A stretch of DNA of 9,590 nucleotides from Desulfobacterales bacterium (GCA_016735415.1 JAERRP010000168.1:1-9590), one strand, 5' to 3'; numbered from the stretch's first letter, positions 1 through 6,746 are shown. The notes: generated by a model not told the origin, from the sequence alone. Translations and numbers: made by a program.

Positions 1-134
1 ATATTGCCGCTGCCGTGTTCGCGGATATCGGAACGCAGAAAGCCCCTGGTAATCAGCAACCCAAATGGAATCGAGCCCAGCGCATAAGCACCGAATGGTA
101 ACATGATTGCCATAAACCACTGCCCCGGATTCAT
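1..134 (-). CDS. plsY: Glycerol-3-phosphate acyltransferase PlsY, N-terminal fragment
   Basis: PlsY is an inner-membrane enzyme that transfers an acyl group from acyl-phosphate to glycerol-3-phosphate, the first acylation step of bacterial phospholipid synthesis. Only the first 44 residues are present; the gene runs off the left edge. Reading the minus strand from 134, a hydrophobic first helix contains the family motif GSIPFG (about residues 20-25), followed by TRGF and then REHGSGNI at the cut end, which is the start of the conserved GSGN(I/P)GATN loop that binds substrate phosphate. The start at 134 is backed by an AGGAG ribosome binding site nine bases upstream. It is transcribed away from the Smr gene. 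Family assignment is firm despite the short fragment, because two separate PlsY motifs occur at the right spacing. Confidence 0.9.
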   Translation of the reverse strand, partial: MNPGQWFMAIMLPFGAYALGSIPFGLLITRGFLRSDIREHGSGN

Positions 135-143
135 TCGGCCGAG

Positions 144-148
144 CTCCT
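144..148 (-). promoter_or_regulatory. Ribosome binding site of plsY
   Basis: On the minus strand this reads AGGAG, nine bases before the ATG at 134. It fixes the plsY start, which lies too close to the window edge to be judged by gene length. Confidence 0.75.
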
Positions 149-191
149 GATGGACGGGTTAATATGCGCAATGCACCTTAACGCTGCCCGG

Positions 192-209
192 CGGGGTTGG
201 CAAGCCCCG
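192..209. repeat. GC-rich stem-loop in the plsY/Smr divergent spacer
   Basis: CGGGG at 192-196 pairs with CCCCG at 205-209; one T-G and one T-A pair extend the stem, leaving a GGCA tetraloop. It lies 58 bases upstream of the plsY start, so it could sit in the plsY leader, but the transcription start is not known. There is no T-tract beside it on either strand, so it is not a terminator of the usual kind. Confidence 0.35.
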
Positions 210-276
210 GTTTAAGGGTTCGCGCAAAAATAAATTGGCAATTTTCAGCGTTGAGGCGCCCGCCGGTACAAGGCGC

Positions 277-312
277 AAAAGCGCAGGAATAGCCGGCCTA
301 TTCCGAGCTTTT
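277..312. repeat. Two-part inverted repeat between divergent plsY and Smr genes
   Basis: GGAATAG at 286-292 is the exact reverse complement of CTATTCC at 298-304, with a five-base CCGGC loop. A second outer arm, AAAAGC at 277-282, matches GCTTTT at 307-312, separated from the inner stem by three and two unpaired bases. The outer arms end in A- and T-runs, so on both strands the hairpin is followed by a short T-run, like a weak bidirectional terminator. It sits 75 bases before the Smr start with no gene ending nearby, so a protein-binding operator or leader structure is an equal alternative. Structure is seen; function is inferred. Confidence 0.4.
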
Positions 313-387
313 GTAACGCCGCCGGGCGGGATGCATCGGCGCTTAAAATGTGAAGTTTTTTTTTCGCGAGCCCTAAAGGTTGAATCC

Positions 388-687
388 ATGAACGACAGCG
401 ATCCGCCTCCCTGGAACGAACCCATTCGGATGCCAATCGACGGTGTGCTGGATCTGCATACATTTCAGCCATCCGACCTGCCGCACCTGCTGACCGACTA
501 TCTGGAGGCCTGCCGGCAAGAAGGTTTTCTGAACATCCGGGTGATCCATGGCAAAGGCCGGGGCATTCTGCGCCGGCGTGTCCACAAGCTGCTGCAAAAA
601 CATCCGGCCGTTAAATCCTTTAAGGACGCATCACCGGAAGCCGGGGGCTGGGGGGCCACGATCGTGGTGCTGGGCCCAATGGAATGA
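388..687 (+). CDS. Stand-alone Smr-domain protein (MutS2 C-terminal-like nuclease family)
   Basis: A 99-residue protein made almost entirely of one Smr domain, the small MutS-related domain found at the C-terminus of MutS2 and in free-standing proteins, where it nicks DNA or RNA. Visible signatures in order are LDLHTF (residues 21-26, the usual LDLHG motif carrying the putative catalytic histidine), HGKGRGILRRRV (54-65, the HGKG.G.LR motif) and GGWGATIVVL (86-95, the last strand). The start at 388 is chosen because AAGG lies eight bases upstream and the domain begins soon after; the open frame extends back to 235 but that extension reads like non-coding sequence. The next gene is 194 bases downstream. 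Cellular role (DNA repair, recombination control or RNA/ribosome quality control) cannot be told from sequence. Confidence 0.88.
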   Translation: MNDSDPPPWNEPIRMPIDGVLDLHTFQPSDLPHLLTDYLEACRQEGFLNIRVIHGKGRGILRRRVHKLLQKHPAVKSFKDASPEAGGWGATIVVLGPME

Positions 688-830
688 TCGCTGTCCGTTT
701 TTTAAGGACCCTGCCCGTATTTACAGGATAGAGGTTGATCAGCGGGACGTTGAGTGCTAAAAATTCAATATAACGCCGGTATAGCGACAACGATCTGCCG
801 TTCGGGTTACCCCCCTGCGGGCCGATCAAC

Positions 831-856
831 GGTGAAAACCGCAGACGATTTTCACC
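831..856. promoter_or_regulatory. Perfect 8-bp inverted repeat, possible operator or leader hairpin
   Basis: GGTGAAAA at 831-838 is the exact reverse complement of TTTTCACC at 849-856, with a ten-base spacer. The pair ends 25 bases before the start of the 81-residue gene and 16 bases before its probable ribosome binding site. Placement suits either a dimeric regulator binding site over a promoter or a hairpin in the messenger leader. On the plus strand it ends TTTTCACC and is not followed by a T-run, so a terminator is unlikely. No convincing -35/-10 pair could be aligned around it. Confidence 0.4.
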
Positions 857-871
857 CTCCAATCAGGCGGC

Positions 872-876
872 GGTGG
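872..876 (+). promoter_or_regulatory. Probable ribosome binding site deciding the start at 882
   Basis: GGTGG lies five bases before the ATG at 882, the same spacing as the GGAGG before rtcB. A GTG at 873, inside this site, is the competing start; it would leave the nearest purine-rich stretch (AGGCGG at 865-870) only two bases upstream, which is too close. Confidence 0.45.
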
Positions 877-881
877 CATTC

Positions 882-1127
882 ATGCTGAACAAACATATCC
901 TCCTGGAAGATCTGCGCCAGACGCTCGTCCACATCCTTTGCAGGGATCTGGACGATGACGAGGTGCGGGATATGCAGAGCTCCATCAATGATTTCATGGA
1001 GAACAACGCCACCCATTATTCCGAAAGCCAATTGATCAACGAATTCAATTCCGCGGAAAAGATTCTCGACCAGTTCATTGCCCATCTGGAAGCCCGCAAG
1101 GAAATGGCCGGTCAAACGCTGCACTGA
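882..1127 (+). CDS. Small uncharacterised helical acidic protein
   Basis: I do not recognise this 81-residue protein. It has no signal peptide or membrane segment, so it is probably cytoplasmic. The composition is acidic and the pattern of hydrophobic residues suggests two or three amphipathic helices: roughly residues 5-21 (HILLEDLRQTLVHILC), 26-40 after an acidic turn DLDDDE, and 50-75 (the stretch with NSAEKILDQFIAHLEARKE). One cysteine (20) and no zinc motif are present. Its clear start signal, codon use like its neighbours and a normal stop argue for a real gene. A GTG at 873 would add three residues. It lies between Smr and rtcB on the same strand, 110 bases before rtcB; a role linked to either is speculation. 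It is too short and unlike archease, the usual RtcB helper. Confidence 0.7.
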   Translation: MLNKHILLEDLRQTLVHILCRDLDDDEVRDMQSSINDFMENNATHYSESQLINEFNSAEKILDQFIAHLEARKEMAGQTLH

Positions 1128-1227
1128 CCCGCTTCGCCCCCCACGACGCACCCGCATCGATCATTGCCCGCCCTCTTTTCATGATTAATTTCGGAAAGAC
1201 CTGCCATTCTCACGACAGGGCACTAAC

Positions 1228-1232
1228 GGAGG
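1228..1232 (+). promoter_or_regulatory. Strong ribosome binding site of rtcB
   Basis: GGAGG five bases before the ATG at 1238. It overrules the upstream in-frame ATG at 1181, which has no such site, and gives a protein of the usual family length. Confidence 0.8.
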
Positions 1233-1237
1233 CGATC

Positions 1238-2695
1238 ATGGCCAATATGCACGCGTTGATAAAACGGTCGGCCGCTCTGTGGGAACTGCCTGTCACCTAT
1301 ACGGAAGGGATGCGGGTGCCCGGGCGAATCTATGCCAGCGAAAGCCTGATCCGGTCCATGGACGAGAGCGTCCTTGAGCAGTTGGCCAATGTGGCCACAC
1401 TGCCGGGAATCCTGAAATATGCGTATTGTATGCCTGACGGCCACCGGGGTTATGGATTCCCCATCGGAGGGGTTGCCGCCATGGACCCCCGCAGCGGGGT
1501 CATTTCACCGGGGGGAATCGGGTTCGACATCAACTGCGGCATGCGGCTGGCGGCCACAAATCTGCTCCACGAAGAGGTCAAACCGCATTTGACCGCCCTG
1601 GTGGATCAGCTCTTTGCCCGTGTGCCCTGCGGTGTCGGCCGCAAAGGCTCTGTCAAGGTATCCCGGGACGAATTCCGCCAGGTGATCGAGCAGGGCGCGC
1701 ACTGGTGCGTCCGGAAGGGTTATGGCCGGGCCGAAGACCTGGCGCTTACGGAAGACAATGGCTGCGCGTCGGGAGCCGATGCAGCCGCGGTCAGTCCAAG
1801 GGCGATCGAACGCGGAATCGACCAGATCGGTACCCTGGGATCGGGCAACCACTATCTTGAAATCCAGGTCGTCCGGCCTGAACACCGGTATGACCCCGAA
1901 ACGGCCGCCGCCTTCGGTCTGGACCGGCCCGGACAGATTGTGGTGATGTTTCACTGCGGCAGCCGGGGTTTCGGTCATCAGGTGGCCACGGATTATCTGC
2001 GGGCCTTCCTGAAAATTATGGGACCCAAATTCGGACTGCCCGTTCGGGATCGCGAACTGGCCTGCGTGCCCTTCTCTTCCCGGGAGGGGCAGGACTATTT
2101 CGCGGCCATGAAGTGCGCCATCAACATGGCCTATGCCAACCGGCAGGTCATCATGCACCGTATCCGCGAAGTCTTCGCCGATATCTTCCACAAAGCCCCT
2201 GAAGATCTTGGACTGCACCAGGTGTACGACGTCTGTCACAACACAGCGAAACTCGAAAAGCATTCGATCGACGGACAAATCCGCGAGGTTCTGGTGCACC
2301 GCAAGGGCGCCACGCGGGCCTTCGGACCGGGGATGGAAGCTATTCCCCCGCGCTATCGCCGCGTGGGGCAACCGGTAATTATCGGCGGCAGCATGGAAAG
2401 CGGATCCTATCTGCTGGTCGGGGTGGGCGACGGGGCCCAGACCTTTTTCAGCACGGCGCACGGTGCCGGGCGCAATATGAGCCGCCGCCAGGCCAGGAAA
2501 CAATTCAAGGGGCGCAATCTATTGAAAGAAATGAGGGCCCGGGGCATCTATGTGCGCGCCCGCTCGCTGAGCGGTCTGGCTGAGGAAGCCGGCGCGGCTT
2601 ATAAAGACATCGACGAAGTCGTCGCCGCTGCCAGCACCGCGGGGATCAGCCGTCCGGTGGTGCGGTTTACGCCCATCGGTAACATCAAAGGCTGA
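1238..2695 (+). CDS. rtcB: RtcB-family RNA-splicing ligase
   Basis: RtcB joins RNA ends carrying 2',3'-cyclic phosphate or 3'-phosphate to 5'-hydroxyl ends, using GTP and Mn2+ through a covalent GMP-histidine intermediate; it acts in tRNA splicing or RNA repair. The 485-residue product is close to the archaeal enzyme (481). Metal and catalytic residues are all visible: CMPDGHRGYGFPIGG (64-78), FDINCGMR with D97 and C100, GSGNHYLE with N204, FHCGSRGFGH with H239, VCHNTAK with H334, HRKGATRAFGPG (354-365), STAHGAGR with H408 as the expected guanylated histidine, and the C-terminal IKG with K484. The enzyme therefore looks fully active. No archease, RtcA or RtcR gene is visible in the window, and no sigma-54 site was found upstream. 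It converges on the transporter operon, ending 25 bases from it. Confidence 0.97.
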   Translation: MANMHALIKRSAALWELPVTYTEGMRVPGRIYASESLIRSMDESVLEQLANVATLPGILKYAYCMPDGHRGYGFPIGGVAAMDPRSGVISPGGIGFDINCGMRLAATNLLHEEVKPHLTALVDQLFARVPCGVGRKGSVKVSRDEFRQVIEQGAHWCVRKGYGRAEDLALTEDNGCASGADAAAVSPRAIERGIDQIGTLGSGNHYLEIQVVRPEHRYDPETAAAFGLDRPGQIVVMFHCGSRGFGHQVATDYLRAFLKIMGPKFGLPVRDRELACVPFSSREGQDYFAAMKCAINMAYANRQVIMHRIREVFADIFHKAPEDLGLHQVYDVCHNTAKLEKHSIDGQIREVLVHRKGATRAFGPGMEAIPPRYRRVGQPVIIGGSMESGSYLLVGVGDGAQTFFSTAHGAGRNMSRRQARKQFKGRNLLKEMRARGIYVRARSLSGLAEEAGAAYKDIDEVVAAASTAGISRPVVRFTPIGNIKG

Positions 2696-2739
2696 CGCTG
2701 GTATGGGAGGCGTCATTCTTTCAGCCCGGCGCTTTGATG
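2683..2739. terminator. Inverted repeat spanning both convergent gene ends
   Basis: CATCAAAG at 2683-2690 is the exact reverse complement of CTTTGATG at 2732-2739. Directly inside it, GCTGA (2691-2695, containing the rtcB stop) matches TCAGC (2721-2725, containing the stop of the opposite ATPase gene); the right side carries a six-base bulge. GACGC/GCGTC at 2694-2698 and 2710-2714 offers an alternative inner pairing. Such a structure would form at the 3' end of both transcripts and could help end or protect them. There is no flanking T-tract on either strand, so this is not a textbook intrinsic terminator; the call is an inference from position and symmetry. Confidence 0.4.
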
Positions 2740-3718
2740 TCTTCCATGCGGTGGCAGGCCACCACATGACTTCCGTTGACTGCTCCGGGCACAGGTCGCA
2801 ATCGTGGATCTTCATTGTGGCAGCGTTCGATCGCATAAGGGCAGCGGGTTCGAAAATGACAGCCGCTGGGCGGGTTCATGGGCGATGGGACATCGCCCCG
2901 CAGCATGTCGCCGGTTCGGTGCGCGTCGGGATCCGGTACCGGAATGGCGGCGATGAGTGCACGCGTATAGGGGTGCCGGGGGGTGCGGTAGAGCGTATCC
3001 GCATCCGTGTATTCCACGATGCGGCCCAGGTACATGACGGCGATATAATCGGAGATGTGTTTGACCACCGCCAGGTCGTGGGCGATGAAGAGATATGTCA
3101 ACTTCATTTCATTCTGCAGGTCCAGGAGCAGGTTGAGAATCTGAGACTGGATCGAAACGTCCAGGGCCGACACCGGCTCGTCGCAGACGATCAAACGCGG
3201 TTCAAGGGCCACGGCGCGGGCAATACCGATCCGCTGGCGCTGACCGCCGCTGAACTCGTGGGGGAATCGCAGCAGGGCCCCCCGGGGCAGCCCCACCCGA
3301 TCAGCAGTTGCCGAGCCCGCCGACGTCGTTCGGCGGCATGGCCGCTGCGGTGAATCACAAATGGTTCCTCGAGAATTTCCTGAACCGTGTGGCGCGAATT
3401 GAGCGATTCAAACGGATCCTGAAAGATCATCTGCATGTTACGGCGCACGGCCCGCAGTTCAGCCCGCCCCAGGCTCAGAAGATCGGCGCCCATAAAACGC
3501 AGTTTTCCGTCGGTGGGTGGGTAAAGCCTTAATACACAGCGTCCCACGGTGGTTTTGCCGCAGCCGGATTCACCCACGAGACCGAGCGTTTCACCGGCGC
3601 CGATGGCAAAGGTGACGCCGTCCACGGCATACACCTGGGCGACCTTGCGGCGCAGAACCCCGCCGTGGACCGGGAAGTACTTTTTAAGGTCGTCGACTTC
3701 GAGCAGTAAATCCATCAT
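2721..3718 (-). pseudogene. Oligopeptide-type ABC ATPase (second subunit), interrupted by a frameshift
   Basis: This is a DppF/OppF-type ATPase that would power the adjacent Yej-type importer. Reading from the ATG at 3718, frame one holds Walker [10 protein letters not shown] (residues 49-57) and the Q-loop IFQDP (98-102), then loses sense after codon 139 and stops at 3191. The frame beginning with GAT at 3302 continues with the signature FSGGQRQR (156-163), Walker B LIVCDEP (176-182), H-loop FIAHDL (211-216) and the oligopeptide C-terminal tail [12 protein letters not shown] with the cysteine-containing CHFRTRCPY. Reusing or restoring one G (CTGGAT instead of CTGAT) gives an intact 332-residue protein. 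There is no other decay, and the break lies beside GGGG-CTG-CCCC, which can form a hairpin. So it is either a fresh mutation or a base-calling error. As written, the product would be a non-functional 175-residue fragment. A second ATG at 3715 is an equally possible start. Confidence 0.85.
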
Positions 3719-3728
3719 TTCAATCTTC

Positions 3729-3812
3729 TCATGGCACGGTATCGATGATCTTCTCGGGCGTCCGTATCAGGTACAGGCGTTGATCGTCGTTTTCGCCGCC
3801 GGTTCTTTTCAT
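3729..3812 (-). CDS. Possible 27-residue ORF between the two ATPase genes
   Basis: The 108-base spacer between the two ATPase genes contains a complete short frame, ATG at 3812 to TGA at 3729, encoding 27 charged residues beginning [10 protein letters not shown] and ending KIIDTVP. AAGG lies ten bases upstream, just after the preceding stop, and the frame ends ten bases before the next gene's ATG at 3718. It could be a tiny real peptide or a leader that couples translation across the gap; it could equally be chance. I do not recognise it and it has no signal or membrane segment. Confidence 0.2.
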   Translation of the reverse strand: MKRTGGENDDQRLYLIRTPEKIIDTVP

Positions 3813-3826
3813 ACACTTCCCGCCTT

Positions 3827-4834
3827 TCACATCTCCCGGCGGTTCCGCCAGGCCGCCAGTTCGCCCGCGAAATAGCAGGCGGACCAGTGCGCTTCACCCA
3901 CGGCCGCCAGTGGCGGCGAAGCCTGTGCACAGACCGCCTGCACATGGGGGCAGCGGTTGGCGAAGCGACATCCGGGCGGCAGGGCCTCCAGGCCGGGCAC
4001 AACGCCCTTGATCACTTTCAATTTTTGCTTGCGCGGCGTTTCCAGGGTGGGAATCGATGACAGCAGCCCGCGGGTGTAAGGATGACGGGGATTCCCGAAA
4101 AGCGCCCGGATGGGGGCCACTTCCGCCACTTTGCCGGCATACATCACCACCACATCGTCGCAGAGTTCGGCGACGACGCCGAGATCGTGGGTGATGAAGA
4201 TCACCGCCATACCGGTTTCGGCCTGGAGTTCGCGAATGAGCTCCAGAATCTGGGCCTGGATGGTCACGTCCAGTGCCGTGGTGGGTTCATCGGCGATCAA
4301 AATGTCCGGCCTGCAGGCCAGGGCCATGGCGATCATCACCCGCTGGCGCATGCCGCCGGAAATCTGGTGGGGATATTCACCCAGGCGTTTGGCCGGATCG
4401 GGGATACCGACCTTGGCGAGCATGTCCGTGGCCGCACGTAAAATAGCGCCTTTATCCATATCCTGGAAATGGAGTCGATAGACTTCGCCGACCTGGCGGC
4501 CGATGGAATGAACCGGATTGAGGTCCGTCATGGGCTCCTGGAAGATCATGGCGATCTGGTTGCCGCGCAGGGCGTACATCTCCTCGGCGGGAAGGGAAAC
4601 GATATCCGTATCTTTGAAAAGGATGCGGCCGGATTCGATCCGCCCTGCCGGCCTCGGCAGCAGACGCATGATGGACAGGGCCGTTACGCTTTTGCCGCAG
4701 CCGGATTCTCCCACCAGACCGAGGGTGTGCCCCCGGCGCAGGGAGAAACTGACGTCGTCCACGGCCCGCATCAATCCGTCTTCGGTGGCAAAGGCAGTGC
4801 TCAAATGATCGATTTGAAGCAGTGTCGAGGTCAC
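3827..4834 (-). CDS. Oligopeptide-type ABC ATPase (first subunit) of the Yej-type importer
   Basis: A 335-residue DppD/OppD-type ATPase that hydrolyses ATP on the cytoplasmic face to drive uptake through the two permeases encoded upstream. Motifs in order: Walker A GESGCGKS (42-49), Q-loop [11 protein letters not shown] (98-108), signature ISGGMRQR (158-165), Walker B ILIADEP (178-184), H-loop FITHDL (213-218), and the peptide-transporter C-terminal region with [12 protein letters not shown] (251-262) and CRFANRCPH (289-297), whose cysteines can hold an iron-sulfur cluster in some relatives. The start is GTG at 4834, one base after the stop of the binding-protein gene; the open frame reaches 5086 but that part only mirrors the binding-protein gene. 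E. coli YejF carries both ATPase halves in one chain; here they are separate genes. Confidence 0.94.
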   Translation of the reverse strand: MTSTLLQIDHLSTAFATEDGLMRAVDDVSFSLRRGHTLGLVGESGCGKSVTALSIMRLLPRPAGRIESGRILFKDTDIVSLPAEEMYALRGNQIAMIFQEPMTDLNPVHSIGRQVGEVYRLHFQDMDKGAILRAATDMLAKVGIPDPAKRLGEYPHQISGGMRQRVMIAMALACRPDILIADEPTTALDVTIQAQILELIRELQAETGMAVIFITHDLGVVAELCDDVVVMYAGKVAEVAPIRALFGNPRHPYTRGLLSSIPTLETPRKQKLKVIKGVVPGLEALPPGCRFANRCPHVQAVCAQASPPLAAVGEAHWSACYFAGELAAWRNRREM

Positions 4835-4835
4835 G

Positions 4836-6746
4836 TCATAAACCGATCTTGAAGGTTTCGTTCTTGATGGTAACCGGGTCGAAGACGATGCCCTTGCGCA
4901 TGGCCTCACGGGTTTCCCGGTACAGGTCTTGGTCGAACCAGAACAATCCGCCGGTCGAACTGCTGAAAGGATCGAACAGGCTGTCCGACAACCGGGTGGC
5001 CGGTGGATCCGGAAAGCGCCACCAGCGCCAGTAGGCCTCACGGAAATAGGGAACCATGAAGGTCGGCACAAAGGCCCCGAGGGCATGCACCCGGGCCTGA
5101 ATTTCCCAGGCCAGTTCGATGCGCTCGTTCTCGTCGAGCGAATCGCGGTAGCGGTCGATCAAGCGGTCCAGTTCGGGGTCGTCCGCATTGCTCACGTTGT
5201 TGGTCTGGGGCCGATGGGCATTGACCGAATGCCAGAACTCCCAGAAATGGGGCCGCATGCCGGTGCTCCAGCCCAGCCAGCCCACGTCGTGGCGTTTTTC
5301 CAGAATCTTCTTGTACTGGGCCGCCGGGTCCAGCCGCTGGAGGCGCAGTTCGATACCGGCCTTACGCGCTTCTTCCTTGAGGACCACCAGTCGAGGGGTA
5401 TGTTCTTCGCGGCTGTAGGAGACTTCCACGGAATAGCGTTGACCGTTTTTCTGCCAGATGCCGTCCGGCGCCCGCTGCCAGCCGGCCGCCTGCATGAGCC
5501 GATCGACCTCGACCAGACTGAAACGGCGCGCTTTGATCGCATTGTTCGAGTAAGGCCCATAGCCCACATAGGCGCTTTCCAGACGGAAATAGTCGTTGCG
5601 CAGAACGGTTTCGATCACCTTCTGGATGTTCATGGCGTGGGCAAAGGCTTCACGTCGATGGAGGTCCTTGAAGATGTCCCGGTCCAGATTGAGCCAGAGG
5701 CCCTGGGCCGACTGGGGCGTGTCGTTGAGAAACCAGATCCGTTCGACATATCCCTTTTCAATTACCGGAGTCCGACTCTTGATATGCCAGAACTGGGGCA
5801 TGGTCAGACCGAAATGATCCAGTTGGGCCTTTAAAAAATACTCCCATTGGAGATTGACATCCCGGATGACGGAGTAGCGGACCCGGTCCACGTTGAAGCG
5901 GTTTTTAAAATAGCGCTGATCCCGGGCCCACCAGTCCTGTTTACGCTCAAAAACAATGTAGCGGCCCTTCTTAAACCGGCTCATCTGGTAAGGTCCGGTG
6001 TTGGGGGCGATCCGCCAGTTGTAATCGCGGACGAAACCCTCATCCAGTTCACAGTAATAGTGCCGGGGGGTCGGCCCGATCGCGAGCTTGAGATGCAGAT
6101 CGGGCTGGGCTTTGTGGCCGACCACGGCCAGGGTGTAATCATCATATACGACAACGCGCTCAATCTCCCTGGAATAAAAATCGTTGTACCAGGGCGCCAC
6201 GATGTGTCTGGAACGCATGAATTCCAAAGTGTAGACAAAGTCGTCGGCCGTCAGCGACTGCCCGTCGGACCAGCCCGCCCGGGGTTTGAGCTTGAAAAAC
6301 ATGGTTTTCTTGTCCGGACCGAAGGCCCAGTGCGTCGCCAGTTCCGGGATGATGTTGCGGGTGTTGGGGTGAATGCCGATCAGGCTCAGCTGGTTGCCCA
6401 GAATGGCGCTGCGGAAACTGGAATTGGAGTCCGGCCCGACCACCCGGAAGGTCAACGGAAACGAGGCCAGGGCGGCATGATAGGTCCCTCCTTGGCGCGC
6501 TTGCGGCGATGCGAACACCGGATCGGTATTGTTGCTCAACCACGAAATGCCCTCCGGCAGGATTTCACGCGCATAGGACGGTTTGATCTCACAGGGTTTT
6601 ACGGCCGAGGCCTCAACCGCCTTCTCAGTTCTTTCCGTACAACTGCCAAAGGAGACCACCCAACCGATCGAGACCAGGACGGTCAGTAATTGAATCCAGG
6701 AATAATTGGGCTTGCGATTCATCGTGTCAATGGTTCTGTTATTCAT
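4836..6746 (-). CDS. yejA: YejA-type family-5 extracellular solute-binding protein, probable lipoprotein
   Basis: The 636-residue substrate-capturing subunit of the importer, acting outside the cytoplasmic membrane. Family-5 binding proteins take peptides, nickel or related compounds; the YejA branch is known from uptake of microcin C and some antimicrobial peptides. Recognisable stretches are GGTYHAAL (86-93), ELATHWAFGPD (135-145), WSDGQSLTADDFVYTLEF (159-176), APWYNDFYSREIE (184-196), NTGPYQMSRFKKGRY (249-263) and the RREAFAHAMN helix near 364-373. The N-terminus has basic residues, a hydrophobic core (about 18-33) and a lipobox-like FGSC with C36, suggesting lipid anchoring, although F at -3 is not ideal. 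The ATG at 6746 overlaps the end of the permease gene by eight bases; a second ATG at 6722 would place the basic MNRK directly before the hydrophobic core. Neither has a clear ribosome site, so coupling is likely. The substrate is unknown. Confidence 0.93.
   Translation of the reverse strand: MNNRTIDTMNRKPNYSWIQLLTVLVSIGWVVSFGSCTERTEKAVEASAVKPCEIKPSYAREILPEGISWLSNNTDPVFASPQARQGGTYHAALASFPLTFRVVGPDSNSSFRSAILGNQLSLIGIHPNTRNIIPELATHWAFGPDKKTMFFKLKPRAGWSDGQSLTADDFVYTLEFMRSRHIVAPWYNDFYSREIERVVVYDDYTLAVVGHKAQPDLHLKLAIGPTPRHYYCELDEGFVRDYNWRIAPNTGPYQMSRFKKGRYIVFERKQDWWARDQRYFKNRFNVDRVRYSVIRDVNLQWEYFLKAQLDHFGLTMPQFWHIKSRTPVIEKGYVERIWFLNDTPQSAQGLWLNLDRDIFKDLHRREAFAHAMNIQKVIETVLRNDYFRLESAYVGYGPYSNNAIKARRFSLVEVDRLMQAAGWQRAPDGIWQKNGQRYSVEVSYSREEHTPRLVVLKEEARKAGIELRLQRLDPAAQYKKILEKRHDVGWLGWSTGMRPHFWEFWHSVNAHRPQTNNVSNADDPELDRLIDRYRDSLDENERIELAWEIQARVHALGAFVPTFMVPYFREAYWRWWRFPDPPATRLSDSLFDPFSSSTGGLFWFDQDLYRETREAMRKGIVFDPVTIKNETFKIGL

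Noticed and set aside
235..250. Sigma-54-like promoter (TTGGCA ... GC)
   Set aside because: The GG and GC elements are nine bases apart instead of ten and the -12 element is poor.
356..364. Nine-T run as an intrinsic terminator
   Set aside because: No stable stem lies directly before it; the nearest hairpin ends 43 bases upstream.
235..387. N-terminal extension of the Smr protein
   Set aside because: The stretch contains an inverted repeat and a nine-T run, reads as arginine/alanine-rich noise, and the start at 388 has a ribosome site.
693..709. Hairpin GTCC/GGAC around a T-run after the Smr gene
   Set aside because: Only four base pairs, with the T-run in the loop rather than after the stem.
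1181..1237. Upstream ATG as the rtcB start
   Set aside because: No ribosome binding site there; the ATG at 1238 has GGAGG at ideal spacing and gives the usual protein length.
1505..2503. Long 332-codon open frame on the minus strand
   Set aside because: It lies wholly antisense to rtcB, whose catalytic motifs are complete; long antisense frames are expected in GC-rich coding DNA.
3290..3310. Programmed ribosomal frameshifting in the ATPase gene
   Set aside because: A -1 shift would restore the frame and a GC-rich hairpin follows, but the bases at the junction (CAA CTG CTG ATC) do not form a slippery heptamer and this ATPase family is not known to use it.
2703..3353. Plus-strand 216-codon open frame
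   Set aside because: Antisense to the ATPase gene, with no recognisable motif of its own.
4835..5086. N-terminal extension of the first ATPase
   Set aside because: It overlaps the well-conserved end of the binding-protein gene in another frame and lacks ABC features; GTG at 4834 is the natural start.
4929..6689. Two long plus-strand frames (301 and 280 codons)
   Set aside because: Both are antisense to the binding-protein gene and show no family motif; the sense frame has clear family-5 features throughout.
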